NCBI RefSeq assembly: GCF_000775915.1
Contig: NZ_BBLT01000001.1
Coordinates: 620,001-684,000 of the forward strand
Length of the DNA: 64,000 nucleotides
Source of the DNA: Sporocytophaga myxococcoides
Lineage (GTDB): Bacteria > Bacteroidota > Bacteroidia > Cytophagales > Cytophagaceae
Reading direction: 5' to 3'
This document shows positions 33,772 through 44,600 of this stretch, piece after piece. Positions within the stretch are counted from its first letter, which is position 1; every line of letters begins with the position of its first letter. A program made the translations under genes and the position numbers. The notes beneath the pieces were generated by a model. That model searched no databases. It saw only the letters and a list, made by a program, of their open reading frames with translations, and had not been told where the DNA came from.

Positions 33772-35940
33772 ATGGATTTTAAACTTTTTCTAAAGGTTTT
33801 ATTGAAAAGAAAGTGGCTTATTTTAGGTATTACCATTTTGAGTTCAATGGCGACATTTTTACTTGTTTCAAGAGCTCCTAAAATTTATGTTTCATCTGCT
33901 CAGTTGGCCACCGGGTTTACGGAAAGAAATGATGAAAAGAATGAAAATGCGATTACTATTGCCAATAAGTTTAACAATCTTACAGAAATAATCAACTCCC
34001 CCCATTGTATGAGTCTTGTTTCTTACAGACTTGTATTGAATGATCTTCGTTCTGATCAGCCATTCGGAAAAGTTTATAAAGTAAAGGATGAATTTACAAG
34101 TGAAGAATTAACTGATATTGTTAAGGTATACAAAGGTAAATATGATTCCCTTGATATCATTTATGGTAATGATGACCGCGAGCTGAATGCAATTCAAGTA
34201 TTGAAAACACTAGGGTACGAATATCAGACCCTTATGGATAACTTTACTGTTACCAGGGTTCCTAACAGTGATTTCATTGAAGTGAAATTTTCTTCCACAA
34301 ATCCTAAATTATCGGCTTATGCAGTTAACGTCTTATGTGACGAAGTTTCACGATATTATGGATTTATTAAGAATCAGAAAAGTGAATCATCATTAAATTA
34401 TTATTCAAAAATTTTAGTAGAAAAAAAGGCAGAGTTGGATAGCAAAATTGATTCTTTGAATAAATTTAAAGAAATGCATGCTGTTACAAACTATGGCCTG
34501 GAAACTCAGTCTAAGCTGGATCAGGTGGCCAGACTAGAGTTAAGCAAGGATGAAGAATATAAAAAAATTCAAGCCTTGAAGAGGGCTCTGACTCTTATTA
34601 AAAAAGAACTGAATAAAGGGGGGATAGATGACTCTGAAGTGTCAAGCGGTAGTTCCAACTCAAAAATATATGATCTGAAAGGGAAAATTTCTGATCTCAA
34701 TAATAGATATGTAGTATCCGGGCAGACAAACAAGGTACTTAGAGACTCTCTTAATTATTTGAGAAATCAGTTGGAAAATCAGATCTCAAGATCACTTAAT
34801 GAGAATACAGGAGGAAGCATCAGCAATGCAGGAATAGATTTGATGGAGAAAAAGATCAATACTGAAATTGAGTTGGAAATTGCCACAGAAAATTTAAGTT
34901 CAATTGAAAGCTCGATTATAAGCCTGAGGGGGAATCTTTCAAATTTTGCCACTAAAGAAACAGCAATATCCCGACTTGAATTGGCAGTGTCAGTTGCGAA
35001 AGAAGAATATCTGCGCATCCTTGATAAATTTAATGCTGCTAAAAATACTTCCTCAAACGCAGGCAATATTCGTCAGTCTGAGCTTGGGCTTCCGGCTAAT
35101 GCTCCTCAACCTACCAATAAGTCACTGCTGACGATCCTTGCAGGTGTTATCAGTTTTACATTCTGTATTGTTTTTGTTTTTGTGCTTGAGTATCTGGATG
35201 TGAGTGTCAAGACTCCTTCAAATTTTGTAAACCTTACCAACTTTTTTCTTTTAGGTAGTCTTCAAAAGATTAATACCAAAAAAGGAAATCTTTTAACAGC
35301 CATAGATGCCAGTAACTCCAATATTGGATTCAGAAATCAATTAAGAAAAGTGCGCTTTCAGATGGAGCAATCAAAGGCAAAAGTTTTCCTCTTTGTCAGC
35401 ACACAAAAGGGGCAGGGAAAATCATTTACCTTACTTGCACTGGCAAATACTTTAAGTCTTAACAACAAGAAAATTCTGATTATCGATAGTAACCTGAAAG
35501 GAAATAATATTACCAAGGCACTTTCGACTAAAATTAATATCGAACAATACTTAAATCTTGATGATACCAATAGTAATAAAGATCTTGCCAAATGCGGCTT
35601 TAACCTTATTACTAAAACTGATATAAATGGAGTTGATTTAATAGCATCAAAAAATACCTTATCATCTCCTTCGGAGTTTTTTGGAGGGAGAAACTTTGCT
35701 GAATTTTTGAATATGGCTAAAGAGAAGTATGATTTTGTACTTCTCGAAGCATCTGATCTAAACGAATATTCTGACGCATATGAGTTTGCAATTTATACTG
35801 ATAAGGTAATCGGTGTTATTTCAGCAGATTCTGAAATTAAAAATGTAGACAGAAGGTCATTCGAATTCTTGAGTGGCCTTAATGAAAAGTTTGCAGGTTT
35901 TGTGCTTAATAGGGTTGAATCGGATCATATTATATTGTAA
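33772..35940 (+). CDS. Wzc-like polysaccharide chain-length/co-polymerase protein
   Basis: A 722-residue inner-membrane protein of the polysaccharide co-polymerase type. A membrane helix at about 12-32 and another at about 450-472 enclose a periplasmic coiled-coil Wzz-like domain. Pro-rich residues before the second helix (GLPANAPQPTNKS) are typical. The cytoplasmic domain has a Walker A-like STQKGQGKSF at about 543-552 and an A'-like LIIDSNLKG. The C-terminus (RVESDHIIL) lacks the tyrosine cluster that Wzc-type kinases autophosphorylate, and the A' motif has Ser-Asn rather than Asp-hydrophobic residues, so it may not be a working kinase. It heads the operon and should control chain length and export of the polymer. 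Confidence 0.85.
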   Translation: MDFKLFLKVLLKRKWLILGITILSSMATFLLVSRAPKIYVSSAQLATGFTERNDEKNENAITIANKFNNLTEIINSPHCMSLVSYRLVLNDLRSDQPFGKVYKVKDEFTSEELTDIVKVYKGKYDSLDIIYGNDDRELNAIQVLKTLGYEYQTLMDNFTVTRVPNSDFIEVKFSSTNPKLSAYAVNVLCDEVSRYYGFIKNQKSESSLNYYSKILVEKKAELDSKIDSLNKFKEMHAVTNYGLETQSKLDQVARLELSKDEEYKKIQALKRALTLIKKELNKGGIDDSEVSSGSSNSKIYDLKGKISDLNNRYVVSGQTNKVLRDSLNYLRNQLENQISRSLNENTGGSISNAGIDLMEKKINTEIELEIATENLSSIESSIISLRGNLSNFATKETAISRLELAVSVAKEEYLRILDKFNAAKNTSSNAGNIRQSELGLPANAPQPTNKSLLTILAGVISFTFCIVFVFVLEYLDVSVKTPSNFVNLTNFFLLGSLQKINTKKGNLLTAIDASNSNIGFRNQLRKVRFQMEQSKAKVFLFVSTQKGQGKSFTLLALANTLSLNNKKILIIDSNLKGNNITKALSTKINIEQYLNLDDTNSNKDLAKCGFNLITKTDINGVDLIASKNTLSSPSEFFGGRNFAEFLNMAKEKYDFVLLEASDLNEYSDAYEFAIYTDKVIGVISADSEIKNVDRRSFEFLSGLNEKFAGFVLNRVESDHIIL

Positions 35941-36044
35941 TCATGAGAGGTTTATATATTTAATTAAGTAGATCTCCCAGATAGCCATTATTATAGGGGA
36001 TAAGGTTCAGATCATTTTATGTATTTTTAATATGCGGAAGAAGA

Positions 36045-37406
36045 ATGAAATTTTCTAAAAATTCATACTGGATTCAGTCGGGGATATATACGACCCTTCA
36101 AAAGTTTGCAATTATATTTTTTAACTTTGGCGGGTTCTACTTTCTTGTCAGGACATATTCAAAAACTGAGTTCGGAATCTATGCGCTGTTTACAACAATA
36201 TTTTATCTGATCGAGACGGCGAGAGCCGGTTTGATCAGAAACTCTCAGGTAAAGTTTCTGGCCTCTGAGCCTGAAGAAGAACATCCTTTCATTAATACGG
36301 CTTCTCTTGTAATGAATGTTGTATTTACTCTGGCTACGTCAGTGATTATAGTGGCTATCGCATCCTATTTGACAGACATATGGAAAGCGCCCAACCTTGA
36401 TTTAATGTTATATTATTCCCTGCTTACCTCCTTTGCTTTGATACCCTCAACCCAATTTGAGTTTATACAACATGCAAGAGGTGATTTTAAGGGCGTTTTT
36501 ATAGCAACTATTGCAAGATATGGTACGATATTCCTTTTTATTTTAATAAGTTATCTTGTAGATTATAAATATAGTCTTGTTACTCTGGTTAACATTCAGA
36601 CAATTGCAGCCCTGATCGGATCTTTAGTGAGTTATCTGGCTGTAAGGAAAGCACTTCAGTTTTCCGCCTCTTTAAGCAAAGAATGGTTTAATAAGATTTT
36701 TCATTACGGTAAATATACCTTTGGTACTAATGTAAGTGCGATGGTAAATAAAAACATAGATCAGGCAATGCTGGGTTCTATGATATCAACTGCCTCTGTT
36801 GCAACATATACGGCTGCTTTGAGGATTTCTACACTTATTGAAGCTCCTACCTTATCTGTAGCAACAATAGTATTTCCACAAAGTGCTAAAAGAATGCAAT
36901 CTGAAGGACCCGCAGCTGTAAAATACTTATATGAAAAGTCTGTGGGAATTCTAATTGCCATCATGCTACCCGCTATGATATTTGTTCTTGTTTTTCCTAA
37001 GTTTATCATTCAGGTTATAGCCGGAGATAACTATCTGGATACCGTGCCGATTTTACAGGTGACGATCATATATAGTTTTTTTGTGCCTTACGCCCGTCAA
37101 TTTGGTACGGTGCTTGATTCAATAGGTAAGCCAAAAGTAAATTTCTATTTCGTAATCTTTGGAGCATGTTTAACAGCATTGTTTAACTACCTGTATATTT
37201 CCAGATTTGGTCTCATAGGAGCAGTTTATGGAACTCTAACTACATATGCAATAGTTTTTACCTTGAATCAAATTATACTAAAAAGGTTAATGGATATCAG
37301 GACGGTCAATACATTCATATATGCCAGAAACTTTTATATAGATCTTTTTAACATCGCTGTTACAAAGATGAAGCTTGGAGGTTTACAGATTAATATAAAA
37401 AATTGA
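36045..37406 (+). CDS. Wzx-like polysaccharide flippase
   Basis: A 453-residue polytopic membrane protein with about 12 to 14 hydrophobic segments, of the MOP/PST polysaccharide-transporter group that flips lipid-linked repeat units to the periplasm. The opening KFAIIFFNFGGFYFLVRTYS and the following EFGIYALFTTIFYLIETAR are typical of the family's first two helices. It follows the Wzc-like gene after 104 bases and is three bases ahead of the next glycosyltransferase gene, so it is in the same operon. Confidence 0.87.
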   Translation: MKFSKNSYWIQSGIYTTLQKFAIIFFNFGGFYFLVRTYSKTEFGIYALFTTIFYLIETARAGLIRNSQVKFLASEPEEEHPFINTASLVMNVVFTLATSVIIVAIASYLTDIWKAPNLDLMLYYSLLTSFALIPSTQFEFIQHARGDFKGVFIATIARYGTIFLFILISYLVDYKYSLVTLVNIQTIAALIGSLVSYLAVRKALQFSASLSKEWFNKIFHYGKYTFGTNVSAMVNKNIDQAMLGSMISTASVATYTAALRISTLIEAPTLSVATIVFPQSAKRMQSEGPAAVKYLYEKSVGILIAIMLPAMIFVLVFPKFIIQVIAGDNYLDTVPILQVTIIYSFFVPYARQFGTVLDSIGKPKVNFYFVIFGACLTALFNYLYISRFGLIGAVYGTLTTYAIVFTLNQIILKRLMDIRTVNTFIYARNFYIDLFNIAVTKMKLGGLQINIKN

Positions 37407-37409
37407 TTT

Positions 37410-38627
37410 ATGAATCGTGATTTAGACTTTATCTTTTTTGCCCTGCCAAGATGGGATGGTAATTATTCATCAACTTCATATTCGCTGGCTAAAGAGTTTT
37501 CGAAAAACAACCGGGTGTTTTATATTGACAATCCGTTTACTATAAAAGATTTTATCACACAAAATAAAAGTCCGAAAATACAGACAAGAAAATCGGCTTT
37601 AATTTTTGGTAAAAACATATATAAGAAAGTTAAAGGATTATCTGATAATTTTATAGCAGTTACACCTCCATTAACAATACCAAATAATTTTCTTCCTTCA
37701 GGATATTTTTATAATGCCTTGTCATCTGCCAATGACAAATTGATTTTCATGACCATATCCAGAATAATTAAGGATTATGATGTAAAGAAATATATCTTCA
37801 TAAATTCCTTTAATCCGTTTTATGCCAGACAGCTTCCTGAAAAGATTAGACCGTTGCTAAAAATTTACCAAACGGTGGATGATATTGCTCAGAGCGGCTA
37901 CACTTCCAAACATGGGCCAAGATTAGAAAGGAATGCCGTTGCTTCGGCAGACCTTACACTAGCTACTTCTCAGCAGCTGACAAAGCTAATGAAAGCTTAT
38001 TCTTCAGAGGTACATTATCTGCCAAATGCAGCTGATGTGGAATTATTCAAAACGGCTGCTTACACAAAGCTGGATCAGCCCAATGAGTTGGAAGGGAATG
38101 AAAAAAAGGTTATTGGTTATGTAGGTAACCTTGACAGGCTAAGAGTAGATTACCCTCTGCTAAAAAAAATCGCTGAATTCCATAAAGATAAAATTCTGTT
38201 ACTAGTAGGGCCAAGCAAGTATGAAACCTACAAGGATTTTGGCCTGGATAAATATCCTAATGTTGTCATTACAGGAGGAAAAAAGCTGGAGGAATTACCT
38301 AGGTACCTTCAAAATATCAATTGTGCAATCATTCCATTCGTTTGTAACGAGCTGACAAAAAGTATTTATCCTCTTAAAGTGAATGAATATCTGGCAACAG
38401 GAACACCTGTGGTTTCTTCCAGATTTTCCGATGATATTAATGATTTCAGGGATGCAGCTTATCTTGCGGACTCACATGAGGATTTTCTCAATAAGATTGA
38501 AGAAGCTATCAAAAACGACAATGAGGACAATAGAAAGCTCAGAATTCAATTCGCAGAAAAAAATACTTGGTCTGCAAGAGTAAAAAGTTTCTGGGAAATC
38601 GTTAATCCCTATATAGAAAGTAAATAA
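37410..38627 (+). CDS. Glycosyltransferase, family 4-like (GT-B fold)
   Basis: A 405-residue soluble GT-B enzyme. The N-terminal half (about 1-215) begins DFIFFALPRWDGNYSSTSYS and binds acceptor. The C-terminal half starts at VIGYVGNLDRLRVDY (about 232) and holds the donor-site stretch YPLKVNEYLATGTPVVSS (about 323-340). It should transfer one sugar from a nucleotide donor during assembly of the repeat unit. The start codon is four bases from the flippase stop, so the two genes are tightly coupled. Confidence 0.87.
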   Translation: MNRDLDFIFFALPRWDGNYSSTSYSLAKEFSKNNRVFYIDNPFTIKDFITQNKSPKIQTRKSALIFGKNIYKKVKGLSDNFIAVTPPLTIPNNFLPSGYFYNALSSANDKLIFMTISRIIKDYDVKKYIFINSFNPFYARQLPEKIRPLLKIYQTVDDIAQSGYTSKHGPRLERNAVASADLTLATSQQLTKLMKAYSSEVHYLPNAADVELFKTAAYTKLDQPNELEGNEKKVIGYVGNLDRLRVDYPLLKKIAEFHKDKILLLVGPSKYETYKDFGLDKYPNVVITGGKKLEELPRYLQNINCAIIPFVCNELTKSIYPLKVNEYLATGTPVVSSRFSDDINDFRDAAYLADSHEDFLNKIEEAIKNDNEDNRKLRIQFAEKNTWSARVKSFWEIVNPYIESK

Positions 38628-38646
38628 TCAGATAAAGAAGATTACA

Positions 38647-38763
38647 ATGAAAAAAAAGGAGGAGAGAGAAAGTGAAGCTTTTAATAAGGCTTTAGAGAAA
38701 TTTATGATTCTTTTCTGCCTTGCTACATGCGTATTTTTCTTTATTAAAATACTATTCTTTTGA
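38647..38763 (+). CDS. 38-residue membrane microprotein in the polysaccharide operon
   Basis: A small frame reading MKKKEERESEAFNKALEKF then ILFCLATCVFFFIKILFF. The first half is a charged amphipathic segment and the second half a single membrane helix reaching the C-terminus. It starts 19 bases after the glycosyltransferase stop. Its TGA overlaps the ATG of the polymerase gene by one base (TGATG), the usual sign of translational coupling. A GGAGGAGAG stretch at its fifth to seventh codons is part of the coding sequence. I do not recognise a family. It could be a small subunit of the polymerase/flippase machinery, or merely a leader peptide that couples translation. Confidence 0.55.
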   Translation: MKKKEERESEAFNKALEKFMILFCLATCVFFFIKILFF

Positions 38764-40253
38764 TGATGGAAGGACTATTAAAAGAAAAGTTGGGTGAAGC
38801 AAAAGAATGGTTAACGAAAAAAGCCATTATTGAAAAATTTAATAATATACCAGGATATACTTTCCTGATATTTATAGCTCTGTCTTTTGCTTTTGTAGTG
38901 AGTAAAGGCGGCCTTTTGCCAGGTACGATTATGTTGTGTCTGATAATAGGAGTGCCTGTTATTTTTACATGTCTTTTTCGACTTGAAATCGGAGTTTTTA
39001 TAGTATTAATACTTTCATTTTTCATATTAACAGTACTTAGATTTGTCGATGCTCCATTAGGTTTAACAATGGATGCGTTGATTTTTTTGATGTTTTTCGG
39101 ACTTTTTATCAAGCAAACAAGGGAACGGGACTGGAGTTTTGCAAAAAATCCTATCAGCTATGTAATTCTTATCTGGATCTTCTATAACCTGATACAAGTA
39201 CTCAATCCAGGAGCAGCCTCACGTCTGGCCTGGTTTTATACAATCAGAAGTATGGCTGGTATAATGGTATTATTCTTTATAGCTCTTTATTCTTTTAAAA
39301 CAGTGGATCAGATTAGTTTGTTTTTTAAGATCTGGTTGTTTTTATCGTTTCTTGCAGGAGCTTACGGGATATTTCAGGAAGTACATGGTTTGATGCAATT
39401 TGAGTTGGATTGGATTATGGCCGATGAATTGAGATATAACTTATATTACAACTGGGGCCGTTTCAGAAAATTTTCTTTCCTTAATGATCCAACTACATTT
39501 GGAATCGTAATGGGATTTTCGGGGCTAGCTTGTTTTGCATTGTTGGCAGGGCCTTTTTCCGATTTTAAAAAGATTTTATTGACTGTAGCAGGAAGTACTA
39601 TGCTTGTTTCTATGATCTATTCCGGGACTAGAACAGCCTATGCGCTCGTACCTGTAGGTTTTATGTTTTTTACATTGCTTACATTCAAAAGAAATATATT
39701 AATAATTTCAGGAATAGTATTTTTTCTTGGAACTCTGATAATTGTCAGCCCTATCAAGAGCTTAGGACCATTGGGGTCAAACAGTCTTACAAGGATACGA
39801 TCTACCTTTCAATTTGATGAGGATCCGTCTTACAATGTCAGAGCTGTAAACCAAAAAAATATCCAACCTTATATTCAGACTCATCCTCTTGGTGGAGGCT
39901 TAGGAAGTGTTGGGATCTGGGGACAACGTTTTTCACCTAATTCTCCGCTTTCAGAATTTAAACCGGATAGTGGATATATGAGGGTGGCCGTGGAAATGGG
40001 ATGGATAGGCTTAATCATAAACCTATGTGTGTTTTTTACAATATTAAGGGTGGGGATTAAAAATTATTATAGTGTTAAAGATCCAAAAATAAAAGCGTAT
40101 CTTGGGATGATTTTAACGGTTGTTTATAGTCTTGTCGTTGCGAACTTTCCTCAACAGGCAATAACAATATATCCAACTATTGTTATATTCTATGTTCTTA
40201 TTGCCCTTTTAGTTAAATTAAAAGAATTTGACGGAGCATTAAAAGTAGGATAA
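38763..40253 (+). CDS. O-antigen ligase/Wzy polymerase-like membrane protein
   Basis: A 496-residue protein with about ten to twelve hydrophobic segments and a periplasmic loop at about 345-400 (QKNIQPYIQTHPLGGGLGSVG), the mark of the Wzy_C/WaaL family. It polymerises repeat units or ligates polymer to an acceptor. An in-frame TTG lies one codon before, but ATG 38763, overlapping the TGA of the preceding microprotein, is the more likely start; ATG 38766 is also possible. Its place after flippase and glycosyltransferase genes favours a polymerase role. Confidence 0.85.
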   Translation: MMEGLLKEKLGEAKEWLTKKAIIEKFNNIPGYTFLIFIALSFAFVVSKGGLLPGTIMLCLIIGVPVIFTCLFRLEIGVFIVLILSFFILTVLRFVDAPLGLTMDALIFLMFFGLFIKQTRERDWSFAKNPISYVILIWIFYNLIQVLNPGAASRLAWFYTIRSMAGIMVLFFIALYSFKTVDQISLFFKIWLFLSFLAGAYGIFQEVHGLMQFELDWIMADELRYNLYYNWGRFRKFSFLNDPTTFGIVMGFSGLACFALLAGPFSDFKKILLTVAGSTMLVSMIYSGTRTAYALVPVGFMFFTLLTFKRNILIISGIVFFLGTLIIVSPIKSLGPLGSNSLTRIRSTFQFDEDPSYNVRAVNQKNIQPYIQTHPLGGGLGSVGIWGQRFSPNSPLSEFKPDSGYMRVAVEMGWIGLIINLCVFFTILRVGIKNYYSVKDPKIKAYLGMILTVVYSLVVANFPQQAITIYPTIVIFYVLIALLVKLKEFDGALKVG

Positions 40254-40304
40254 TTTTTAGTTTTTAGATGGAAATTGTTTAATTTTATAAGATATCATTG
40301 AATT

Positions 40305-41009
40305 ATGAAGAGAATATTTTTCTTGATTTTGTTTGTAATCTCAAATGTTTCTTTTGGCCAGACGATTAATTATAACAGAGAAGTCTCTGCTCAGGATTCA
40401 CTATTTGAAGAGCAATTAATAGATATTGCCTGGAAGAATTATCCTGAAAATGAAGAGTTTCGGTTGCTTTTGGAAAAGAGCAGAAAAGAGGTATTTCCGG
40501 AGCAAATGCGCTTTACCAGAAATCTGAGACTTACCTACAATTTTAATAATAAAGTTATGGAAGATGGCAGTATGAGCCAAAAACCAATTTTTGGTTTGGG
40601 AGTCAGTTTAGCCATAGGCGATTTATTACTGCTGCCTAATACATCCAAACAAGCTAAGAAAGATGTTGTAATTGCTGAAACCAGACTAAATACTCAGAGG
40701 TTATATATCAGGAATGAAGTCTTGAAAAGATATTATACTTATGTACTTGCCCTTGATCTTCTTAAATTAAGAACAGCAAGTTATGAAGATGCGGCTTTAA
40801 TGAATAAAATAGTTAAAGAAAAGTACAAAGGAGGAAAAGCCACATTAAATGAGTTTAACCAATTCGATGAGATTTATAATAAGAAATTGGAAGATTTATT
40901 AACTCAAAGAACTCACCTGGCAATAGCCAAAGCCTCTCTGGAAGAATTGCTGGCAATGAAAATTGAAAATATTCCAGGCTATAAGGAAATGCTGGAGCAA
41001 CATCAGTAA
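40305..41009 (+). CDS. Half-length TolC-like outer-membrane protein
   Basis: A 234-residue exported protein with signal peptide MKRIFFLILFVISNVSFGQ. RNLRLTYNFNNKV and GLGVSLAIGDLLLLPNTS look like the two outer-membrane strands of a TolC repeat. The long helices that follow include YYTYVLALDLLKLRTASYED, KIVKEKYKGGKATLNEFNQF and LEELLA. Classical TolC proteins have two such repeats in about 430 to 490 residues; here there is one. It closes the polysaccharide operon, and no Wza-type exporter gene is in the window, so it may form the outer-membrane exit as a higher-order oligomer; that is inference. It ends intact, without sign of frameshift. Confidence 0.75.
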   Translation: MKRIFFLILFVISNVSFGQTINYNREVSAQDSLFEEQLIDIAWKNYPENEEFRLLLEKSRKEVFPEQMRFTRNLRLTYNFNNKVMEDGSMSQKPIFGLGVSLAIGDLLLLPNTSKQAKKDVVIAETRLNTQRLYIRNEVLKRYYTYVLALDLLKLRTASYEDAALMNKIVKEKYKGGKATLNEFNQFDEIYNKKLEDLLTQRTHLAIAKASLEELLAMKIENIPGYKEMLEQHQ

Positions 41010-41045
41010 AAAGCCCCATTTTTTGCAGAAATATCTTACTTATAA

Positions 41046-41072
41046 AAGTTTCATTTTTCAAAGATGAAACTT
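41046..41072 (+). terminator. Hairpin after the TolC-like gene
   Basis: AAGTTTCAT (41046-41054) pairs with ATGAAACTT (41064-41072) around a nine-base loop. There is no T run directly after, so termination here is uncertain. The hairpin lies 37 bases after the stop codon. Confidence 0.4.
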
Positions 41073-41692
41073 CATATTCCTTATATAATACAATATTTCA
41101 TTTCCCCCATTCATGTGACTACCTATATTAAGTAGTGTAATATTTTAGTAATTTTTCTAAAAAAGCATTACTGTGGAATATTTCTACAGATTGTAAAAAA
41201 ACTAGTTTTATAATTTATCGACGATTTGTAACTTTTGGTCGGTATAACAAGTAGATAGTAAAATAATGTCCATTTCTGATATTTTAGTTTATTTTGTTGG
41301 GTTTAAGGTTGTTTTTGTCTGACATAATACTGTATTCGTCTATTTGTTTTGTTTTGTTTTTTTTGCTTTGTCCTAGTTAAGTTGTTGATATTTAATTGAT
41401 TTTAAATTATAATTTGTATAAAAGGTAGAAATATTAGGATAAGAATCATGTTAATGTCTTAGATAGTTGAATTTTCTACGTTGGATTATTTTTTTTCAAG
41501 GATTAGTACTATTTGTCTTATTTTTCGACGAATAATAATGGTTATGTAATTTTTGTATTAAAAAGAGGAGATATTGAAGTGGAGATAGATCTTACTTTTG
41601 TCTTATCGGGACTTATTATAAATTTTTAGATTCACACATTTTAAAATTCTAGTTTGAAAAAAACAATTTTCACTAAACGTTTACAAAACTTT
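41073..41692. other. Long AT-rich upstream region of the giant esterase gene
   Basis: About 620 bases with no ORF and no clear promoter match. It has T-rich tracts (for example 41344-41372). A regulatory role for the giant gene downstream is likely but nothing specific can be named. Confidence 0.4.
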
Positions 41693-44600
41693 ATGAAAAA
41701 ATTTTTATTCTTAATCCTCTTTTTGTTGGGGATAGGTATTATCCATTCCAAAGCTCAATACAGTGCTATTTCCTGGAGTTGGAATACAAAAGCGTTTGAT
41801 TCTCTCTTTTTTAAAGGGTCAGCTGCAGTAGAGAACTATACAATGCCATACAGGTTATTGAAGCCGCAGACTTATAACCCCTTAGATCAGGGAACCCGTT
41901 ATCCTTTGGTGATAATGCTTCATGGTAAAGGGGAGGGGATGGGCACGGATTGTAGTACCCAAAGAGGAATAAATATTTGCCAACTTGGTTGGGGTGGAAA
42001 AATGGAGCTGGATTCTGTAGGGAAGTATCCGGCTTTTTATGTTCACCCGCAAACGTTTGGAGGAGGTTGGTCTTCTTCAGATGGTAGTGGTGATTACACC
42101 GTGAATCCTGAAAGACCAATGGCTGTTTTGATTGAACTTTTGGATTATCTATTCAGGACTTATCCTGTAGATTTAAATAGAGTTTACATCCACGGCTTAT
42201 CAGGTGGTGGTCAAGGTGTGTGGGAAATGTTATTTAGATTTCCTGGCTTGTTTGCCGCAACATCACCTCATAGTGCAACAGGAAACCTGTATTTAGCTCA
42301 AAACATCATTTATAATCCGATCTGGACTGTTCAAGGTCAGACCGATACAAATCCGCGTCCTGAGAATTCGATTAAAATGATGGATTCGTTAAGGAAATAT
42401 GGAGCTTCTCCGATTCTTACTTATGATGCTGCATTAAATAAACAAGTATGGCCTGCAGTTAGTAATGTCGCAGGTAATCCTATTTATACTTATGTACCCA
42501 ATGTAGGGCATGATGCATGGACAACTTTATATAATAGTCCTGTTTGGTTAAAGTGGATGTTTTCACAGAGCAAACTTAAAATTAAAGTCTGGAACAATGG
42601 TGATCTAGGTATTTGCCAAAATGCAAATGACAGCAGATTATTAGGTATTTCACCGGGTTATGAGGAATATGAGTGGAGAAAGGATGGGATGGTCATTGCT
42701 AATTCAAACTCTCATACATATACAGCTACAGAACCAGGTGCATATAGTGTTAGATTTAAAAAGAAGCAATATTATTTCAGTGGGGCAAGTGTATGGACCG
42801 ACTGGTCAGAACCAGTAAATATTATTTTTAAGGCACCTACTTCGCCAGTAACTATAATCCAATTAAGCAGTACTGCTCTTCCTTCACTAGACGGTAAAAC
42901 ATCCGTTACTTTAAATGCTCCATCAGGTTATTCTTATTTATGGTCCACAGGAGCTACTACACAAAACCTTACTACTTCAACGGCTGGTACTTATACTGTT
43001 AGAGTTACTTCTCCAAATGGCTGTCAAAGCGTTCCTTCTGCACCGGTAATAGTGACAGTCGGAAATCAGCCTAATAGACCTGCTGCTCCTGAAAACCTTA
43101 CTGCTGTTGGAATTTCTACTAGAAAGATAAAACTTTTCTGGGAAGATAAATCAAATGATGAAAGTGGATTTGAGATTTATCATGCAACAGCACCAGGAGG
43201 ACCATACGTATTCAGAAAATTAGTAGCCTCAAATACTGTTACTTATGAAGATGATCAACTAATTCAGAATAAAACATATTATTATAAAATAAGAGCGATA
43301 AATAATAATGGAGGGTCTTCATATTCTTTAGAGAAATATGCAAAAACTTCTCCTGATAATATTATTCCGACTACTCCTCTTAATTTAACCATTACTGCAA
43401 AAACCAGTACAAGTGTAAGTTTGTCCTGGACAGGAAGTACTGATAACTATGGATTGAGTAAATATCTTATTTATGCAAATAATACAGTAGTTGCAGAGGC
43501 AAATGCTTCTCCTTTCACCGTAACCAATCTTAACAGGGATACTTATTATGCTATTACGGTAAGGGCACTTGATAATGCTGGATTACTTTCAAATCCATCC
43601 AATCAGGTTTCCTTCTCTACCAACATGCCAGGGTTGGATTATTCTTACTATGAAGGTAACTGGAGCATGCTTCCTGATTTCAGCACGCTAACTCCGGTTA
43701 AAACAGGTTCTATATCCACTTTCTCCTTATCTCCTAAGATAAAATCTGATTATTTCGGATTTAGATTTACAGGCTATATCAATATAACTACTGCCGGTAC
43801 TTATACTTTCTATACTAATTCTGATGACGGTAGTAAACTTTATATTAATAATAATCTGATTGTTAATAATGACGGTGCCCATGCTCCGCAGGAAAGATCT
43901 GGTACTGTAAATTTACCGGTTGGTAAACATGCTATTAGAGTAGATTTTTTTGAAATCGGTGGTGGTGAACAATGTGATGTTAGTTATTCAGGTCCTGGAG
44001 TATCAAAAATGATAATTCCTAGTTCGGTCCTATTCACGGGAACAGGTGCTACTTCTTCTACACCTCCGGCAGCTATCAGCTCATTATCAGCAGCAGCAGT
44101 GAGTTCTTCTAAGATTAAAGTTACATGGACTAACTCAGCTCCAAATGTAAACTTTGAATTATATAGAACTAATTCTGGAGGAACAACCAATACACTTATT
44201 TATACAGGAAATGCATTAACTTATACTGATTTTGGATTAAATGCATCAACAAAATATTATTATAAGGTAAAATCAATTACACCAACAGGTGAAACTGCTT
44301 ATCCTACAATTGTAAATGCAACTACAACTGCAAAGCCAGTAGCACCTAGCGCTCCAGGGGCTCTGGCTGCTGAAGTGTTATCTTATTCTCAGGTTAAATT
44401 GACCTGGACAGATTCCAATAACGAAGATTATTTTGTTATTGAAAGATCTGAGTTTAATTCAAATAACTTTACAGCAATTGATAGTGTATCGGCAAATACC
44501 TTAACATACACTAATACAGATGCATATTCAAATACTTCTTTTTATTATCGTGTAAGAGCGAAAAATGATGGTGGCTATTCAGGATATACTTCAATTGTTA

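Noticed and set aside
38655-38668. GGAGGAGAG as a Shine-Dalgarno for the polymerase gene
   Set aside because: It is about 100 bases from the polymerase start and lies within codons 5-7 of the microprotein.
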